Assembly (NCBI GenBank): GCA_031268125.1
Contig: JAIRXT010000068.1
Span: forward strand, 1-14,596
Reading direction: 5' to 3'
From: Treponema sp.
GTDB lineage: Bacteria > Spirochaetota > Spirochaetia > Treponematales > Breznakiellaceae
Length of the DNA stretch: 14,596 bases
Shown: positions 6,054 through 12,696 of the stretch, piece by piece
Layout: every line of letters begins with the position of its first letter
How positions within the stretch are numbered: position 1 is the first letter of the stretch
Position numbers and translations under genes: made by a program
Notes under the pieces: model-generated
What the model saw: only the letters and a program-made list of their open reading frames with translations
What the model was told of the DNA's origin: nothing
Databases searched by the model: none

Positions 6054-6098
6054 CCGGACGGGAAACAGGACCTTATCCTGATGGTCCGGCGGGGTTTT
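6054..6098 (+). terminator. Candidate terminator after the first flagellin gene
   Basis: CCGGAC (6054-6059) pairs with GTCCGG (6084-6089), enclosing an inner CAGGA/TCCTG hairpin (6066-6080). The stem is followed by CGGGG and TTTT (6095-6098). The distal arm GGTCCGGC (6083-6090) also pairs perfectly with GCCGGACC (6105-6112), so two exclusive folds are possible. The U-tract is short and offset, so termination is uncertain. Confidence 0.4.
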
Positions 6099-6158
6099 AT
6101 CTCTGCCGGACCAAGGCAAGTATTGCCCGTTTTGCCGGACAAACGTTGCCGGCGATCT

Positions 6159-6186
6159 TTGACATACACCTTCCTGCGTTTAAAAC
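6159..6186 (+). promoter_or_regulatory. Sigma70-type promoter candidate of the second flagellin
   Basis: A perfect TTGACA (6159-6164) is followed after 16 bp by TAAAAC (6181-6186, 4 of 6 to TATAAT). The predicted start is near 6193, where the structured leader begins. Confidence 0.5.
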
Positions 6187-6192
6187 AGTACG

Positions 6193-6271
6193 GCGGCGCG
6201 GAACATCTTTTTACAAGGCCCTTAAAACGGGCCATTCCTGCCGGAATAGCTAGAAAGATGTTTCGCTCCGC
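6193..6271 (+). ncRNA. Three-way-junction structured leader of the second flagellin mRNA (candidate)
   Basis: Positions 6193-6210 pair with 6254-6271 over 18 positions with one mismatch and one G-U pair. Inside are two small hairpins, GGCCC/GGGCC (6217-6221 with 6229-6233) and ATTCC/GGAAT (6234-6238 with 6243-6247). The whole makes a Y-shaped fold beginning at the predicted transcription start. Another pairing, ACGGGC (6280-6285) with GCCCGT (6314-6319), follows. It matches no RNA family I recognise. It could stabilise the mRNA 5' end or be a regulatory element. Confidence 0.45.
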
Positions 6272-6334
6272 AGGGCATAACGGGCGGGAGCTGCGCGAAG
6301 CTTTCCCCGGTGTGCCCGTGCGTGCGGAGCGGCT

Positions 6335-6354
6335 CCGGGCTATGGACGGCCCGG
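6335..6354 (+). promoter_or_regulatory. Leader hairpin with GGA in loop, candidate CsrA site of the second flagellin
   Basis: CCGGGC/GCCCGG is a perfect 6-bp stem with an 8-nt loop TATGGACG holding AUGGA. The loop GGA (6344-6346) is 27 nt upstream of the GGA in the Shine-Dalgarno (AAGGAGG, 6369-6375). The loop is a poorer sequence match to the CsrA consensus than those of flaB1 and flaG. Confidence 0.45.
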
Positions 6355-6382
6355 TGTTACTATGACGCAAGGAGGGTAATAT

Positions 6383-7234
6383 ATGATTATAAACCACAAT
6401 ATGAGCGCCATGTTTGCCAACCGCGGGCTTGGGGTAACCCAGGGGGCGGTAGGCAAGGAGATTGAGAAGCTCTCTTCCGGTTTGCGGATTAACCGCGCCG
6501 GGGATGATGCCTCCGGACTTGCAGTATCCGAGAAAATGCGGGGTCAAATTCGGGGCCTTAATCAGGCAGAGCGCAATATCCAAAACGGCGTGTCGTTTAT
6601 CCAGACTACTGAAGGCTACCTTCAGGAGACCCAGGATATCCTGCACCGCCTCCGGGAACTGTCGGTACAGTCCGCCAACGGAATTTATTCCGATGAGGAC
6701 CGGCTGCAGGTCCAGGTGGAAGTGTCCCAGTTGGTTGATGAAGTTAACCGTATTGCGAGCCATGCTCAATTTAACGGAATGAATCTTCTGACCGGCGCTT
6801 TCGCCAGAGAGGAGGGGAGCAGGACCATGCTGTTGCAGGTGGGAGCCAATATGGACCAGAATGAACAGGTTTTTATTGGAAACATGACCGCCTCAGCGCT
6901 TGGCTTACAGGACGCTCAGGGAGAGGAAGGTTTCATCAACATCGCTACGCCGGAAAATGCCAACATGGCTATCGGTACGGTGGATAATGCCCTGCGGTAT
7001 ATATCCAAGCAGCGGGCTGACCTTGGAGCCTATCAAAACCGGTTCGAAATGGCCGCTCAGGGTGTGGCGATTGCCGCCGAAAACCTGCAAGCCGCCGAAT
7101 CCCGAATTCGGGACGTAGACATGGCTTCCGAAGTGGTCAACTTCACCAAGGATTCTATCCTTTCCCAGGCGGGGACTGCCATGCTGGCTCAGGCCAATGT
7201 GCAGACCCAGTCGGCGCTTCAGCTTTTAGGCTGA
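6383..7234 (+). CDS. flaB: Flagellar filament core protein FlaB (second paralogue, FlaB2/FlaB3-like)
   Basis: This second core flagellin has 283 residues and would co-assemble with the first in the periplasmic filament. The ends are nearly identical to its neighbour (MIINHNMSAMFANR, LSSGLRINRAGDDASGLAVSEKMR, ESRIRDVDMASEVVNFTKDSILSQAGTAMLAQAN). The middle differs: it has the shorter AFAREEGSRTMLLQVGANMDQN in place of the TASMWFHVGANMDQ of the FlaB1 type, which resembles the FlaB2/FlaB3 group of T. pallidum. By position before fliD it would correspond to flaB3, but I leave the number open. The start is fixed by AAGGAGG 7 bp upstream. It has its own promoter candidate, a structured leader of about 190 nt and a good terminator, so it can be expressed separately from flaB1. 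Confidence 0.96.
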   Translation: MIINHNMSAMFANRGLGVTQGAVGKEIEKLSSGLRINRAGDDASGLAVSEKMRGQIRGLNQAERNIQNGVSFIQTTEGYLQETQDILHRLRELSVQSANGIYSDEDRLQVQVEVSQLVDEVNRIASHAQFNGMNLLTGAFAREEGSRTMLLQVGANMDQNEQVFIGNMTASALGLQDAQGEEGFINIATPENANMAIGTVDNALRYISKQRADLGAYQNRFEMAAQGVAIAAENLQAAESRIRDVDMASEVVNFTKDSILSQAGTAMLAQANVQTQSALQLLG

Positions 7235-7353
7235 CGGTAGATTATACCCTCCGGTCATTTACGGCGGGGCTTTTACCCGATCCTTTGGTGAGGTAAGAAA
7301 AAAACATTAAGGGGTTATAAGAGGCTTCTGGACGTTGTCTTTTGAGCCCCCGG

Positions 7354-7388
7354 GATAGGGAAGTTCGCGCTCTTCCCTATCTTATTTT
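7354..7388 (+). terminator. Rho-independent terminator after the second flagellin gene
   Basis: A perfect 10-bp stem, GATAGGGAAG (7354-7363) with CTTCCCTATC (7372-7381), has an 8-nt loop and is followed by TTATTTT. It separates the abundant flagellin message from flaG and fliD. Confidence 0.85.
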
Positions 7389-7397
7389 GAATTGAAT

Positions 7398-7417
7398 TTC
7401 CGTCACGGATGACGGAA
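7398..7417 (+). promoter_or_regulatory. Leader hairpin with ACGGAU loop, candidate CsrA site of flaG
   Basis: TTCCGTC/GACGGAA is a perfect 7-bp stem with a hexaloop ACGGAT (7405-7410). The loop GGA (7407-7409) is exactly 25 nt upstream of the GGA in the flaG Shine-Dalgarno (TGGAGG, 7431-7436), the same spacing as in flaB1. Confidence 0.55.
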
Positions 7418-7441
7418 TGATTATTATACATGGAGGTTATT

Positions 7442-7819
7442 ATGATAACCATTGCCGATTCGGGAGGCAGAGTCCCCGCTTTACTGGGGGACCCAATTTC
7501 CGAAAATTCAAGGACTCGTGTCCAGGCTGTCTTCGACAGCAGGGGATCTGTCCGGGTTATGGAAAATGCCGCTCCGGCAAAGCCGCCGGCCGGCCGGAAC
7601 AGGGAACTGTACGACATTACCAAGAACCTTGAGCAGATCGGTCTTTCATTTAACCGTAGACTCCAGTTCGTCGTAGATCATAAATCCAACGAGATCAGCA
7701 TCAAGGTCATCGACAGGGCAACCGATAAGGTGATCAAGGTGCTTCCGCCAGAAGAGCTTCAGCGGCTGCACTCCAGGATAGAGGAGACCATCGGTTTTTT
7801 GTTTGACGAAACTGTTTAG
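7442..7819 (+). CDS. flaG: Flagellar protein FlaG
   Basis: FlaG family proteins are small flagellar proteins encoded next to flagellin and fliD in many bacteria and affect filament length or cap-associated function. The predicted protein is 125 residues. A divergent, probably flexible N-terminal half (residues 1-60) precedes the conserved FlaG domain: LSFNRRLQFVVDHKSNEISIKVIDRATDKVIKVLPPEE then a helix LQRLHSRIEETIGFLFDE. The ATG at 7442 is preferred over ATG 7430, because the GGAGG at 7432-7436 lies 5 bp before 7442 and inside the alternative reading. fliD follows after 39 bp in the same direction with no terminator between, so the two are probably co-transcribed. Confidence 0.9.
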   Translation: MITIADSGGRVPALLGDPISENSRTRVQAVFDSRGSVRVMENAAPAKPPAGRNRELYDITKNLEQIGLSFNRRLQFVVDHKSNEISIKVIDRATDKVIKVLPPEELQRLHSRIEETIGFLFDETV

Positions 7820-7858
7820 GACTCTTCTTGGCAGCGTGTATAGAGGATTAGGGTTTGC

Positions 7859-9892
7859 ATGTCCGATGTTTACGTACCGGGAATAAGTAGCCGCTTCAAT
7901 ACCGACAGCATTGTTGAAGGACTTATGTCGGTAGAACGGCTTCCCAAAGAACGGACGGAACGCAATGTTGAGCAGTTGGAGACCCAAAAAGGGTACTGGC
8001 AGGAAGTCGGCCGGAAAATCTCCACACTGCGGGAAGGCGCCCGTTCTCTGTATTCTTTTCAAAATCCCTTTACCGAGCGGATCGGCCGTTCTGCCGATGA
8101 ACACGTTATTACCGCCGGTGTTACCCGTGAAGCAGTTGAGCGGGAGTACCACTTTACGGTTGAACAGACCGCCCAGGCGGACCGTTTCCTCTCCCGGCCC
8201 CTGGAAGATTCTTTCCGGGTTGAGCCGGGGACCTACACCTTTTCCATAGGCCAGGACGAGATTTCCTTTGAATTCCGCGGAGGAACCCTGAAGGACTTTT
8301 CCGATATGATCAACCGCCGGGGCCAGGGCAGACTGGGTTCCAGCCTTATCGCGGTGGAACGGGGAAGCCGGGCGCTGCTTATCGAATCCAAGGTTACCGG
8401 AGCGCAGAACCACCTGGGCTTTAGCGGAGATGCGGAAAAACTGGCCTACAATACCGGCATGGCGGAACGGATAAACAATTCCCGCCAGGAAATTCCCTTT
8501 GCGGAAAACACCCTTAACTACCTTTCCGACCGGCAGTACATCAACCTTAACGGCCCTGCCCTTTCGGTCTACGCGGGGGGGGCAGTTTCCATACCGGTGA
8601 GCCCGGGAGTCCGGGCCGCCGCCCCCTGGGTCATTCAGTTTGAAACCATGACCAGCCTTTTGCCGGAAGAATCCTGGACGGAGTCCCCGCCCCCTTCGGG
8701 GCCGCAGCTACCCCCTGCGGGAAATATTAGCTATGGGGGCATTACTGTTGAAAACGATCCTATTTCCGCCCCCCTGCCTCCCTGGACCCCTCCCGCCCCC
8801 CCCCAGCGGGTGGACAACATGACGATGCTCAGCCTGGTTTTCTCCGACGGCAGCAAGGCCGGTCTGCCTGCGGTAAGCGATACCGCTGCTTTTAACACGT
8901 TCCGTTACGACATGGAAGAAACCGGCAGGGGAAAGACTGTTACAGCCCTGGAAATCACCAATAACAATACCCACCGGGACCTTTCCATCCGCAACGTACA
9001 GTTCTTCAACCCCGAGGCCCTGGGGGATTTCCGGCCCCGGAACGCAATCTCTACCGCCCAGGATGCCGTCATCACGATGGAAGGAATCGAGATACGGCGG
9101 GATACCAACACCATCGACGACCTTATCCCCGGGGTTACGCTGAATGTCCGGGGGACTTCCACAAGACCGGTAACCCTGGGAATTGAGCCGGACCGGGAGG
9201 GAATAAAAGACTCGATCATCACCCTGGTGGGAAATTACAACCGGCTTATGGCGGAGATGAACGTCCTTACCCGCAGCGACAGCCGGATCATCGATGAACT
9301 AAGCTACCTTTCCAATGATGAGAGGGAGGCCATGCGGACGCGGATGGGGGCCTTCTCCGGGGACAGCGTCCTTAACCAGTTTAAAAACAGCCTGCAGCGG
9401 GCGGCGGGCATGCCCTACCCTGTCTCCGGGGAAGAACAGGACTATGCCCTGCTGACCCAGTTCGGCATCAGTACCGACGCCCGCCGGGCGGGCGGGGGCG
9501 GCTATGATCCGGCCCGGCTGCGGGGCTACCTGGAAATTGACGAAAAAGTCCTGGACGCGGCCCTGGAGACCAAGCTGCCGGTGTTTCAGAAGCTTTTTGG
9601 CTACGACACGGACGGGGATTTGATCGTAGATTCCGGCCTTGCCTACACAATAGAAAACCTCTCCCGGCCCTATGTGGAATCCGGAGGCTTTATCGCCCTT
9701 AAAACCGGTACCATCGATTCCCGAATCACCCAGGACCGGCGGCGGATTGAGACCATGGACCGGCAGCTTGCCGTCCAGGAGGCGCAGCTTAAACTGCAAT
9801 ACGGCCAAATGGAAGGGGCCTATAACCGTATGGAACAGCTTTCCAATTCATTGGACAGTTTTAGCCAGCAAAACAGTACCGGCAACAGGTAG
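7859..9892 (+). CDS. fliD: Flagellar filament capping protein FliD (hook-associated protein 2)
   Basis: FliD forms the cap at the filament tip and guides flagellin folding and insertion; in spirochaetes this happens in the periplasm. The protein is 677 residues, near the length I recall for treponemal FliD and longer than many proteobacterial ones. Landmarks are the N-terminal D0 region (MSDVYVPGISSRFNTDSIVEGLMSVERLP), the GTYTFSIG and LIESKVTGAQNHLGFSGD strands, VTLNVRGTSTRPVTLGIEPD followed by the NYNRLMAEMNVLTR helix, LNQFKNSLQRA, and a heptad-like C-terminal helix rich in Q (about 625-670) that packs with filament subunits. Residues about 270-316 form an unusual proline-rich segment with runs such as SPPPSGPQLPP and PLPPWTPPAPP, probably a linker or surface loop. 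Translation starts at ATG 7859; AGAGGAT about 12 bp upstream is a weak ribosome-binding site. Confidence 0.95.
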   Translation: MSDVYVPGISSRFNTDSIVEGLMSVERLPKERTERNVEQLETQKGYWQEVGRKISTLREGARSLYSFQNPFTERIGRSADEHVITAGVTREAVEREYHFTVEQTAQADRFLSRPLEDSFRVEPGTYTFSIGQDEISFEFRGGTLKDFSDMINRRGQGRLGSSLIAVERGSRALLIESKVTGAQNHLGFSGDAEKLAYNTGMAERINNSRQEIPFAENTLNYLSDRQYINLNGPALSVYAGGAVSIPVSPGVRAAAPWVIQFETMTSLLPEESWTESPPPSGPQLPPAGNISYGGITVENDPISAPLPPWTPPAPPQRVDNMTMLSLVFSDGSKAGLPAVSDTAAFNTFRYDMEETGRGKTVTALEITNNNTHRDLSIRNVQFFNPEALGDFRPRNAISTAQDAVITMEGIEIRRDTNTIDDLIPGVTLNVRGTSTRPVTLGIEPDREGIKDSIITLVGNYNRLMAEMNVLTRSDSRIIDELSYLSNDEREAMRTRMGAFSGDSVLNQFKNSLQRAAGMPYPVSGEEQDYALLTQFGISTDARRAGGGGYDPARLRGYLEIDEKVLDAALETKLPVFQKLFGYDTDGDLIVDSGLAYTIENLSRPYVESGGFIALKTGTIDSRITQDRRRIETMDRQLAVQEAQLKLQYGQMEGAYNRMEQLSNSLDSFSQQNSTGNR

Positions 9893-9913
9893 CGCAGTCA
9901 AACAGGAAAACCC

Positions 9914-10735
9914 ATGAAAATTACGATTGACGGGAAAGAGACGGACATTACAATCGAACAAGAAAAGACCATAGGGGATGTCCTTTCGGCTCTGGAAGAC
10001 TGGCTGCGAGGATCGGGACACCGGATCTCCGGCCTTAGGGTAAACGGAGAAACCGCCGGAGAATCTTCCCTGGATCGTTTCTTTGACCAGGAGCTTTCAA
10101 CCGTGGAAACCCTCGATCTGGAGACCGCTCCCTGGGCGGAGCATGCGGTTCAATCAATCGTATCCCTTTACGGCATGGTTGGGGAAATGGAAAAATCGGC
10201 CTATGCGGAGCGGGAAAGCCTGGGGGCCGAATGGGCCGCCTTGCCGGGGGCGCTGTTCCTTAAATCCGAGATACCGGAACTATGGGATGCGGCGGAAAAG
10301 ACCTTTGCCGGAGAAGGCCCCGCTCCCGGCGAACTGCGGGGCATTCTGGAAGAACGGCTGAGGGAACTGGAAAACCCCCGGCAGGAGCTGGCCGGCGCCG
10401 GGTCCCTGGTGGAAGCCCTGGCCCAGCGGCTTAAGGATCTTCCGCTGGACATTCAAACCGGGAAGGATCGCAGGGCGGCGGAAACGATGGGTCTTTTTTC
10501 CACGCTGGCGGAAAAACTCATCCGGCTTTTTAATTTGCTAAAAATCGAAGGTTTTTTCCCCGAAAATAAAACCGTAGAGGGAATACCGGTATTAACCTAC
10601 ATCGGGGAATTTGATTCTACCCTTAAAGACCTTATCCGGGCCTATGAAGACCGGGATACGGTTCTGGTGGGAGATCTGGCCGAATATGAACTGGCTCCCC
10701 GGCTGCTTCAATTTTACGAGACCATCAAAACATAG
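9914..10735 (+). CDS. Acidic protein of unknown function, flagellar-cluster neighbour
   Basis: I do not recognise a named family. The 273-residue protein is acidic, with no signal peptide, no transmembrane segment and no cysteine seen. The first ~70 residues (MKITIDGKETDITIEQEKTIGDVLSALEDWLRG...ISGLRVNGE) look like a small alpha/beta fold that could be beta-grasp-like. The remainder is mainly helical, with alternating charged and leucine residues. AGGAAA lies about 7 bp before the ATG. It begins 21 bp after fliD and ends 8 bp before the PilZ gene, so it is almost surely in the same operon. T. pallidum has a hypothetical gene at the same place after fliD, from memory of its gene order. A cytoplasmic flagellar chaperone or export helper would fit size, charge and position, but nothing in the sequence proves it. 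Confidence 0.85.
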   Translation: MKITIDGKETDITIEQEKTIGDVLSALEDWLRGSGHRISGLRVNGETAGESSLDRFFDQELSTVETLDLETAPWAEHAVQSIVSLYGMVGEMEKSAYAERESLGAEWAALPGALFLKSEIPELWDAAEKTFAGEGPAPGELRGILEERLRELENPRQELAGAGSLVEALAQRLKDLPLDIQTGKDRRAAETMGLFSTLAEKLIRLFNLLKIEGFFPENKTVEGIPVLTYIGEFDSTLKDLIRAYEDRDTVLVGDLAEYELAPRLLQFYETIKT

Positions 10736-10743
10736 GGGGGTGG

Positions 10744-11835
10744 ATGAGCGCTTACTTACTGGAACTGCCGCAGTTTTACAAAACTACCAATCCTATGGAT
10801 GTGGTATATTTGTTTATCGGAGTGGCAGTTATTATTACTATTTTGATAATAATTAACATTTCAAAAAAACGGCTGGGAATTACCGATTCCATTTTTTATA
10901 CTCCCCGGTCAAAAGACTCAGGCACACCCTCTGTTCGTAAATTTTCCCGTTCCGTCGGCCTGAATTCCGCCCAGTCCAAGATGCTTTCCTTTGCCCTGAA
11001 AAACGGCGGGTTTACGGACCCGAAACAGATAACCCAATCACCGGCAATAACGGACCAGTGCTTCAAACAGGCATACAACACCATTGACAAGGACGCCGAT
11101 GCCGAAAAGGAAACCCAGCAAAAAATCTCGCTGCTGTTTTCCACCCGTAATGTTCTGGAATTCACCACCGGCGGAGGGGCAGGGATCAATTCCACGCGGG
11201 TAATTCCGAAAAACACCCCGGTGGATGTCATTATCGACGGAGAAAGCTATCCCACCCGTGTTGTGTCTTCTCAGGGGGCTTATCTTTTGGTGGAAAATCC
11301 GGTTACCGCCCAGGGAGATGCGGTTTCTGTCAACCAGAATAAACGGATTACCCTGTCCTTTTTCACAAAATCCAGCAACAGTTTTTCCGTAACTTCCACA
11401 GTCTACGGGACGACCAAGGTCCCCGGGAACGGCAATGCTCTGCAGGTTGTCCACTCCAATGCGATTAGACGACTCTCCCAGCGCCGTTTCCGCCGCCGGC
11501 AAATCACGATTCCCGCTGAATTCAGCCAGGTGCATCTGGAAAATGCGAACCACAGGCATGAACAGAAACTGGTTGTGGATAAAAAGAAAACGGCGGGCAA
11601 AATTTTGGACCTTTCCGTTGAGGGCTGCTCCATCCAGACCCCCTCCGCCGTATCCGCCGGAGTCCAGATCCGGATCAACTTTACCGCCGGTAACCAGCTT
11701 ATCGGCGCTCTGGGAGAGGTCCTGCGGACCAACCGGGATAAGACGGGCACGGTGATGCACATTAAATTTCTCAGGGTACCCCGGAAATCCCTTAACCAGA
11801 TCAACGCCCTTGTGTTTGAATACGCAGATACTTAG
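10744..11835 (+). CDS. Membrane-anchored PilZ-domain protein, probable c-di-GMP effector
   Basis: The 363-residue protein has one hydrophobic segment near the N-terminus (about residues 20-39, VVYLFIGVAVIITILIIINI), followed by KKR, so most of it should be cytoplasmic. Residues about 60-230 form a middle domain with a YcgR-N-like beta pattern (TPVDVIIDGESYPTRVVSSQGAYLLVENP). The C-terminal PilZ domain has the two c-di-GMP-binding motifs: an arginine-rich RxxxR (RRFRRR, residues 247-252) and DxSxxG (D289, S291, G294, as DLSVEGCSI). PilZ/YcgR proteins slow or steer flagella when c-di-GMP is bound. It sits 8 bp after the preceding gene with GGGGGTGG before its ATG, and lies in the filament gene cluster, so control of motility is the best guess. 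The partner protein is unknown. Confidence 0.9.
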   Translation: MSAYLLELPQFYKTTNPMDVVYLFIGVAVIITILIIINISKKRLGITDSIFYTPRSKDSGTPSVRKFSRSVGLNSAQSKMLSFALKNGGFTDPKQITQSPAITDQCFKQAYNTIDKDADAEKETQQKISLLFSTRNVLEFTTGGGAGINSTRVIPKNTPVDVIIDGESYPTRVVSSQGAYLLVENPVTAQGDAVSVNQNKRITLSFFTKSSNSFSVTSTVYGTTKVPGNGNALQVVHSNAIRRLSQRRFRRRQITIPAEFSQVHLENANHRHEQKLVVDKKKTAGKILDLSVEGCSIQTPSAVSAGVQIRINFTAGNQLIGALGEVLRTNRDKTGTVMHIKFLRVPRKSLNQINALVFEYADT

Positions 11836-11927
11836 AATATTTGACGTTGGGCCTTTCACAAAACCGGTTGGGTTTACATCGGCTCCTGCGGTTTCCCGCC
11901 CAGGGGCTGTGGAACAGGCGCATTAAA

Positions 11928-11966
11928 CGGAGGACCTTTCAAAAGTTGTTTTTGAGAGATCCTCCG
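11928..11966. repeat. Inverted repeat between the PilZ gene and the 87-aa ORF
   Basis: CGGAGGA (11928-11934) pairs perfectly with TCCTCCG (11960-11966), with a further TTCAAAA/TTTTTGA pairing inside. No U-tract follows, so termination is doubtful. It overlaps the candidate promoter of the next gene and could be an operator. Confidence 0.5.
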
Positions 11967-11973
11967 CTATCTT
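11946..11973 (+). promoter_or_regulatory. Candidate promoter of the 87-aa ORF and tsaE-tsaB
   Basis: TTGTTT (11946-11951) and TATCTT (11968-11973) are 16 bp apart, 17 bp before the ATG at 11991. Each hexamer is imperfect (4 of 6). Confidence 0.35.
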
Positions 11974-11990
11974 AAAGTAGGCGGTTAGTC

Positions 11991-12254
11991 ATGAAGATTC
12001 TTGAAATAAAAGACATTGTCCGGAAGGATGTGCCCATTTATTACCGGAGACTCTACAGCGGAAAGGCGGTTGTGGAACTTATCAACAAATCCCAGGATAT
12101 CCAGGTGGATTTTTCCATTGAGCACAAGCCCACCGGTCAAAAAGAAATCCTTGTTACCCTTGTAGATACTATCGATTATCCTCTGATACCCCTTAGAACC
12201 GCCTTAAAAAAGGCCATTGACGATCTTGATTCTTCCGGGGGGCTCCCTGACTGA
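11991..12254 (+). CDS. Conserved-looking small protein of unknown function (87 aa)
   Basis: No family is recognised. The 87-residue protein has no signal peptide or membrane segment. Its sequence reads as a compact alpha/beta domain: KILEIKDIVRKDVPIYYRRLYSGKAVVELI, a strand-rich middle (DIQVDFSIEHKPTGQKEILVTLVD) and a terminal helix (IPLRTALKKAIDDLDSSG). AGGCGG lies 6 bp before the ATG at 11991. The stop overlaps the start region of tsaE by up to 38 bp, so translation of the two is probably coupled and the gene is real rather than a chance frame. T. pallidum has a hypothetical gene in the same place, from memory. A role in c-di-GMP, motility or translation cannot be decided. Confidence 0.8.
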   Translation: MKILEIKDIVRKDVPIYYRRLYSGKAVVELINKSQDIQVDFSIEHKPTGQKEILVTLVDTIDYPLIPLRTALKKAIDDLDSSGGLPD

Positions 12255-12696
12255 GTACCCTGCGGATTCCCCCGGGGAAACCCGGGCTTTGGGGCGGCGC
12301 ATTGCCCGGGGTCTGAAGGCCGGGCAGGTTCTTGCCCTGCGGGGGGGGCTTGGGGCGGGGAAAACCTGTCTTGCCAAGGGAATTGCCCAGGGACTGGGGG
12401 TGGAGGAAGAACTAACCAGCCCTACCTATACCATTGTTTCCGAATATGAAGCCCAATCCGCCGGGGGTCCCCTTCCTCTTTACCATATTGACGCGTACCG
12501 GCTCTCCGGGGAGGATGATTTTGAGGCCCTGGGGGGGAGGGATCTGCTCTACGGCACGGGTATTTGCCTGGTTGAGTGGAGCGAGCGTATCCAGGGGGTC
12601 CTGCCCTCCGGTACAATCTTTGTGGACATTGAGATCCGCGGGGAAAACCGCCGGGTAATCCGTATTAACCTGCCTGAAGGAGAAGCCGCACCGTGA
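12217..12696 (+). CDS. tsaE: tRNA threonylcarbamoyladenosine biosynthesis ATPase TsaE
   Basis: TsaE (YjeE) is the P-loop ATPase that, with TsaB and TsaD, transfers threonylcarbamoyl to A37 of ANN-decoding tRNAs to make t6A. The protein is at most 159 residues, normal for the family. Visible motifs are PADSPGETRALGRRIA at the N-terminus, Walker A GGLGAGKTCLAKG (G43-K49-T50), TSPTYTIVSEY, LYHIDAYRL (Walker B region, HxDxYRL) and the C-terminal ICLVEWSER. The start is unclear. TTG 12217 and TTG 12226 overlap the upstream gene by 38 and 29 bp, and a CTG lies at 12247; there is no ATG or GTG nearby. AAGG at 12210-12213 could serve either TTG. The stop overlaps the tsaB start by four bases. Confidence 0.93.
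   Translation: MTILILPGGSLTEYPADSPGETRALGRRIARGLKAGQVLALRGGLGAGKTCLAKGIAQGLGVEEELTSPTYTIVSEYEAQSAGGPLPLYHIDAYRLSGEDDFEALGGRDLLYGTGICLVEWSERIQGVLPSGTIFVDIEIRGENRRVIRINLPEGEAAP

Noticed and set aside
6081..6365. 94-codon frame between the two flagellin genes
   Set aside because: Runs through several hairpins including the three-way junction, has no good ribosome-binding site and has an arginine-rich composition typical of a chance frame. The interval is better explained as a structured leader.
7819..7847. Two GGA motifs 26 nt apart before fliD as a fourth CsrA-type leader
   Set aside because: The upstream GGA is at the flaG stop codon and is not in the loop of any credible hairpin, so the match is only spacing.
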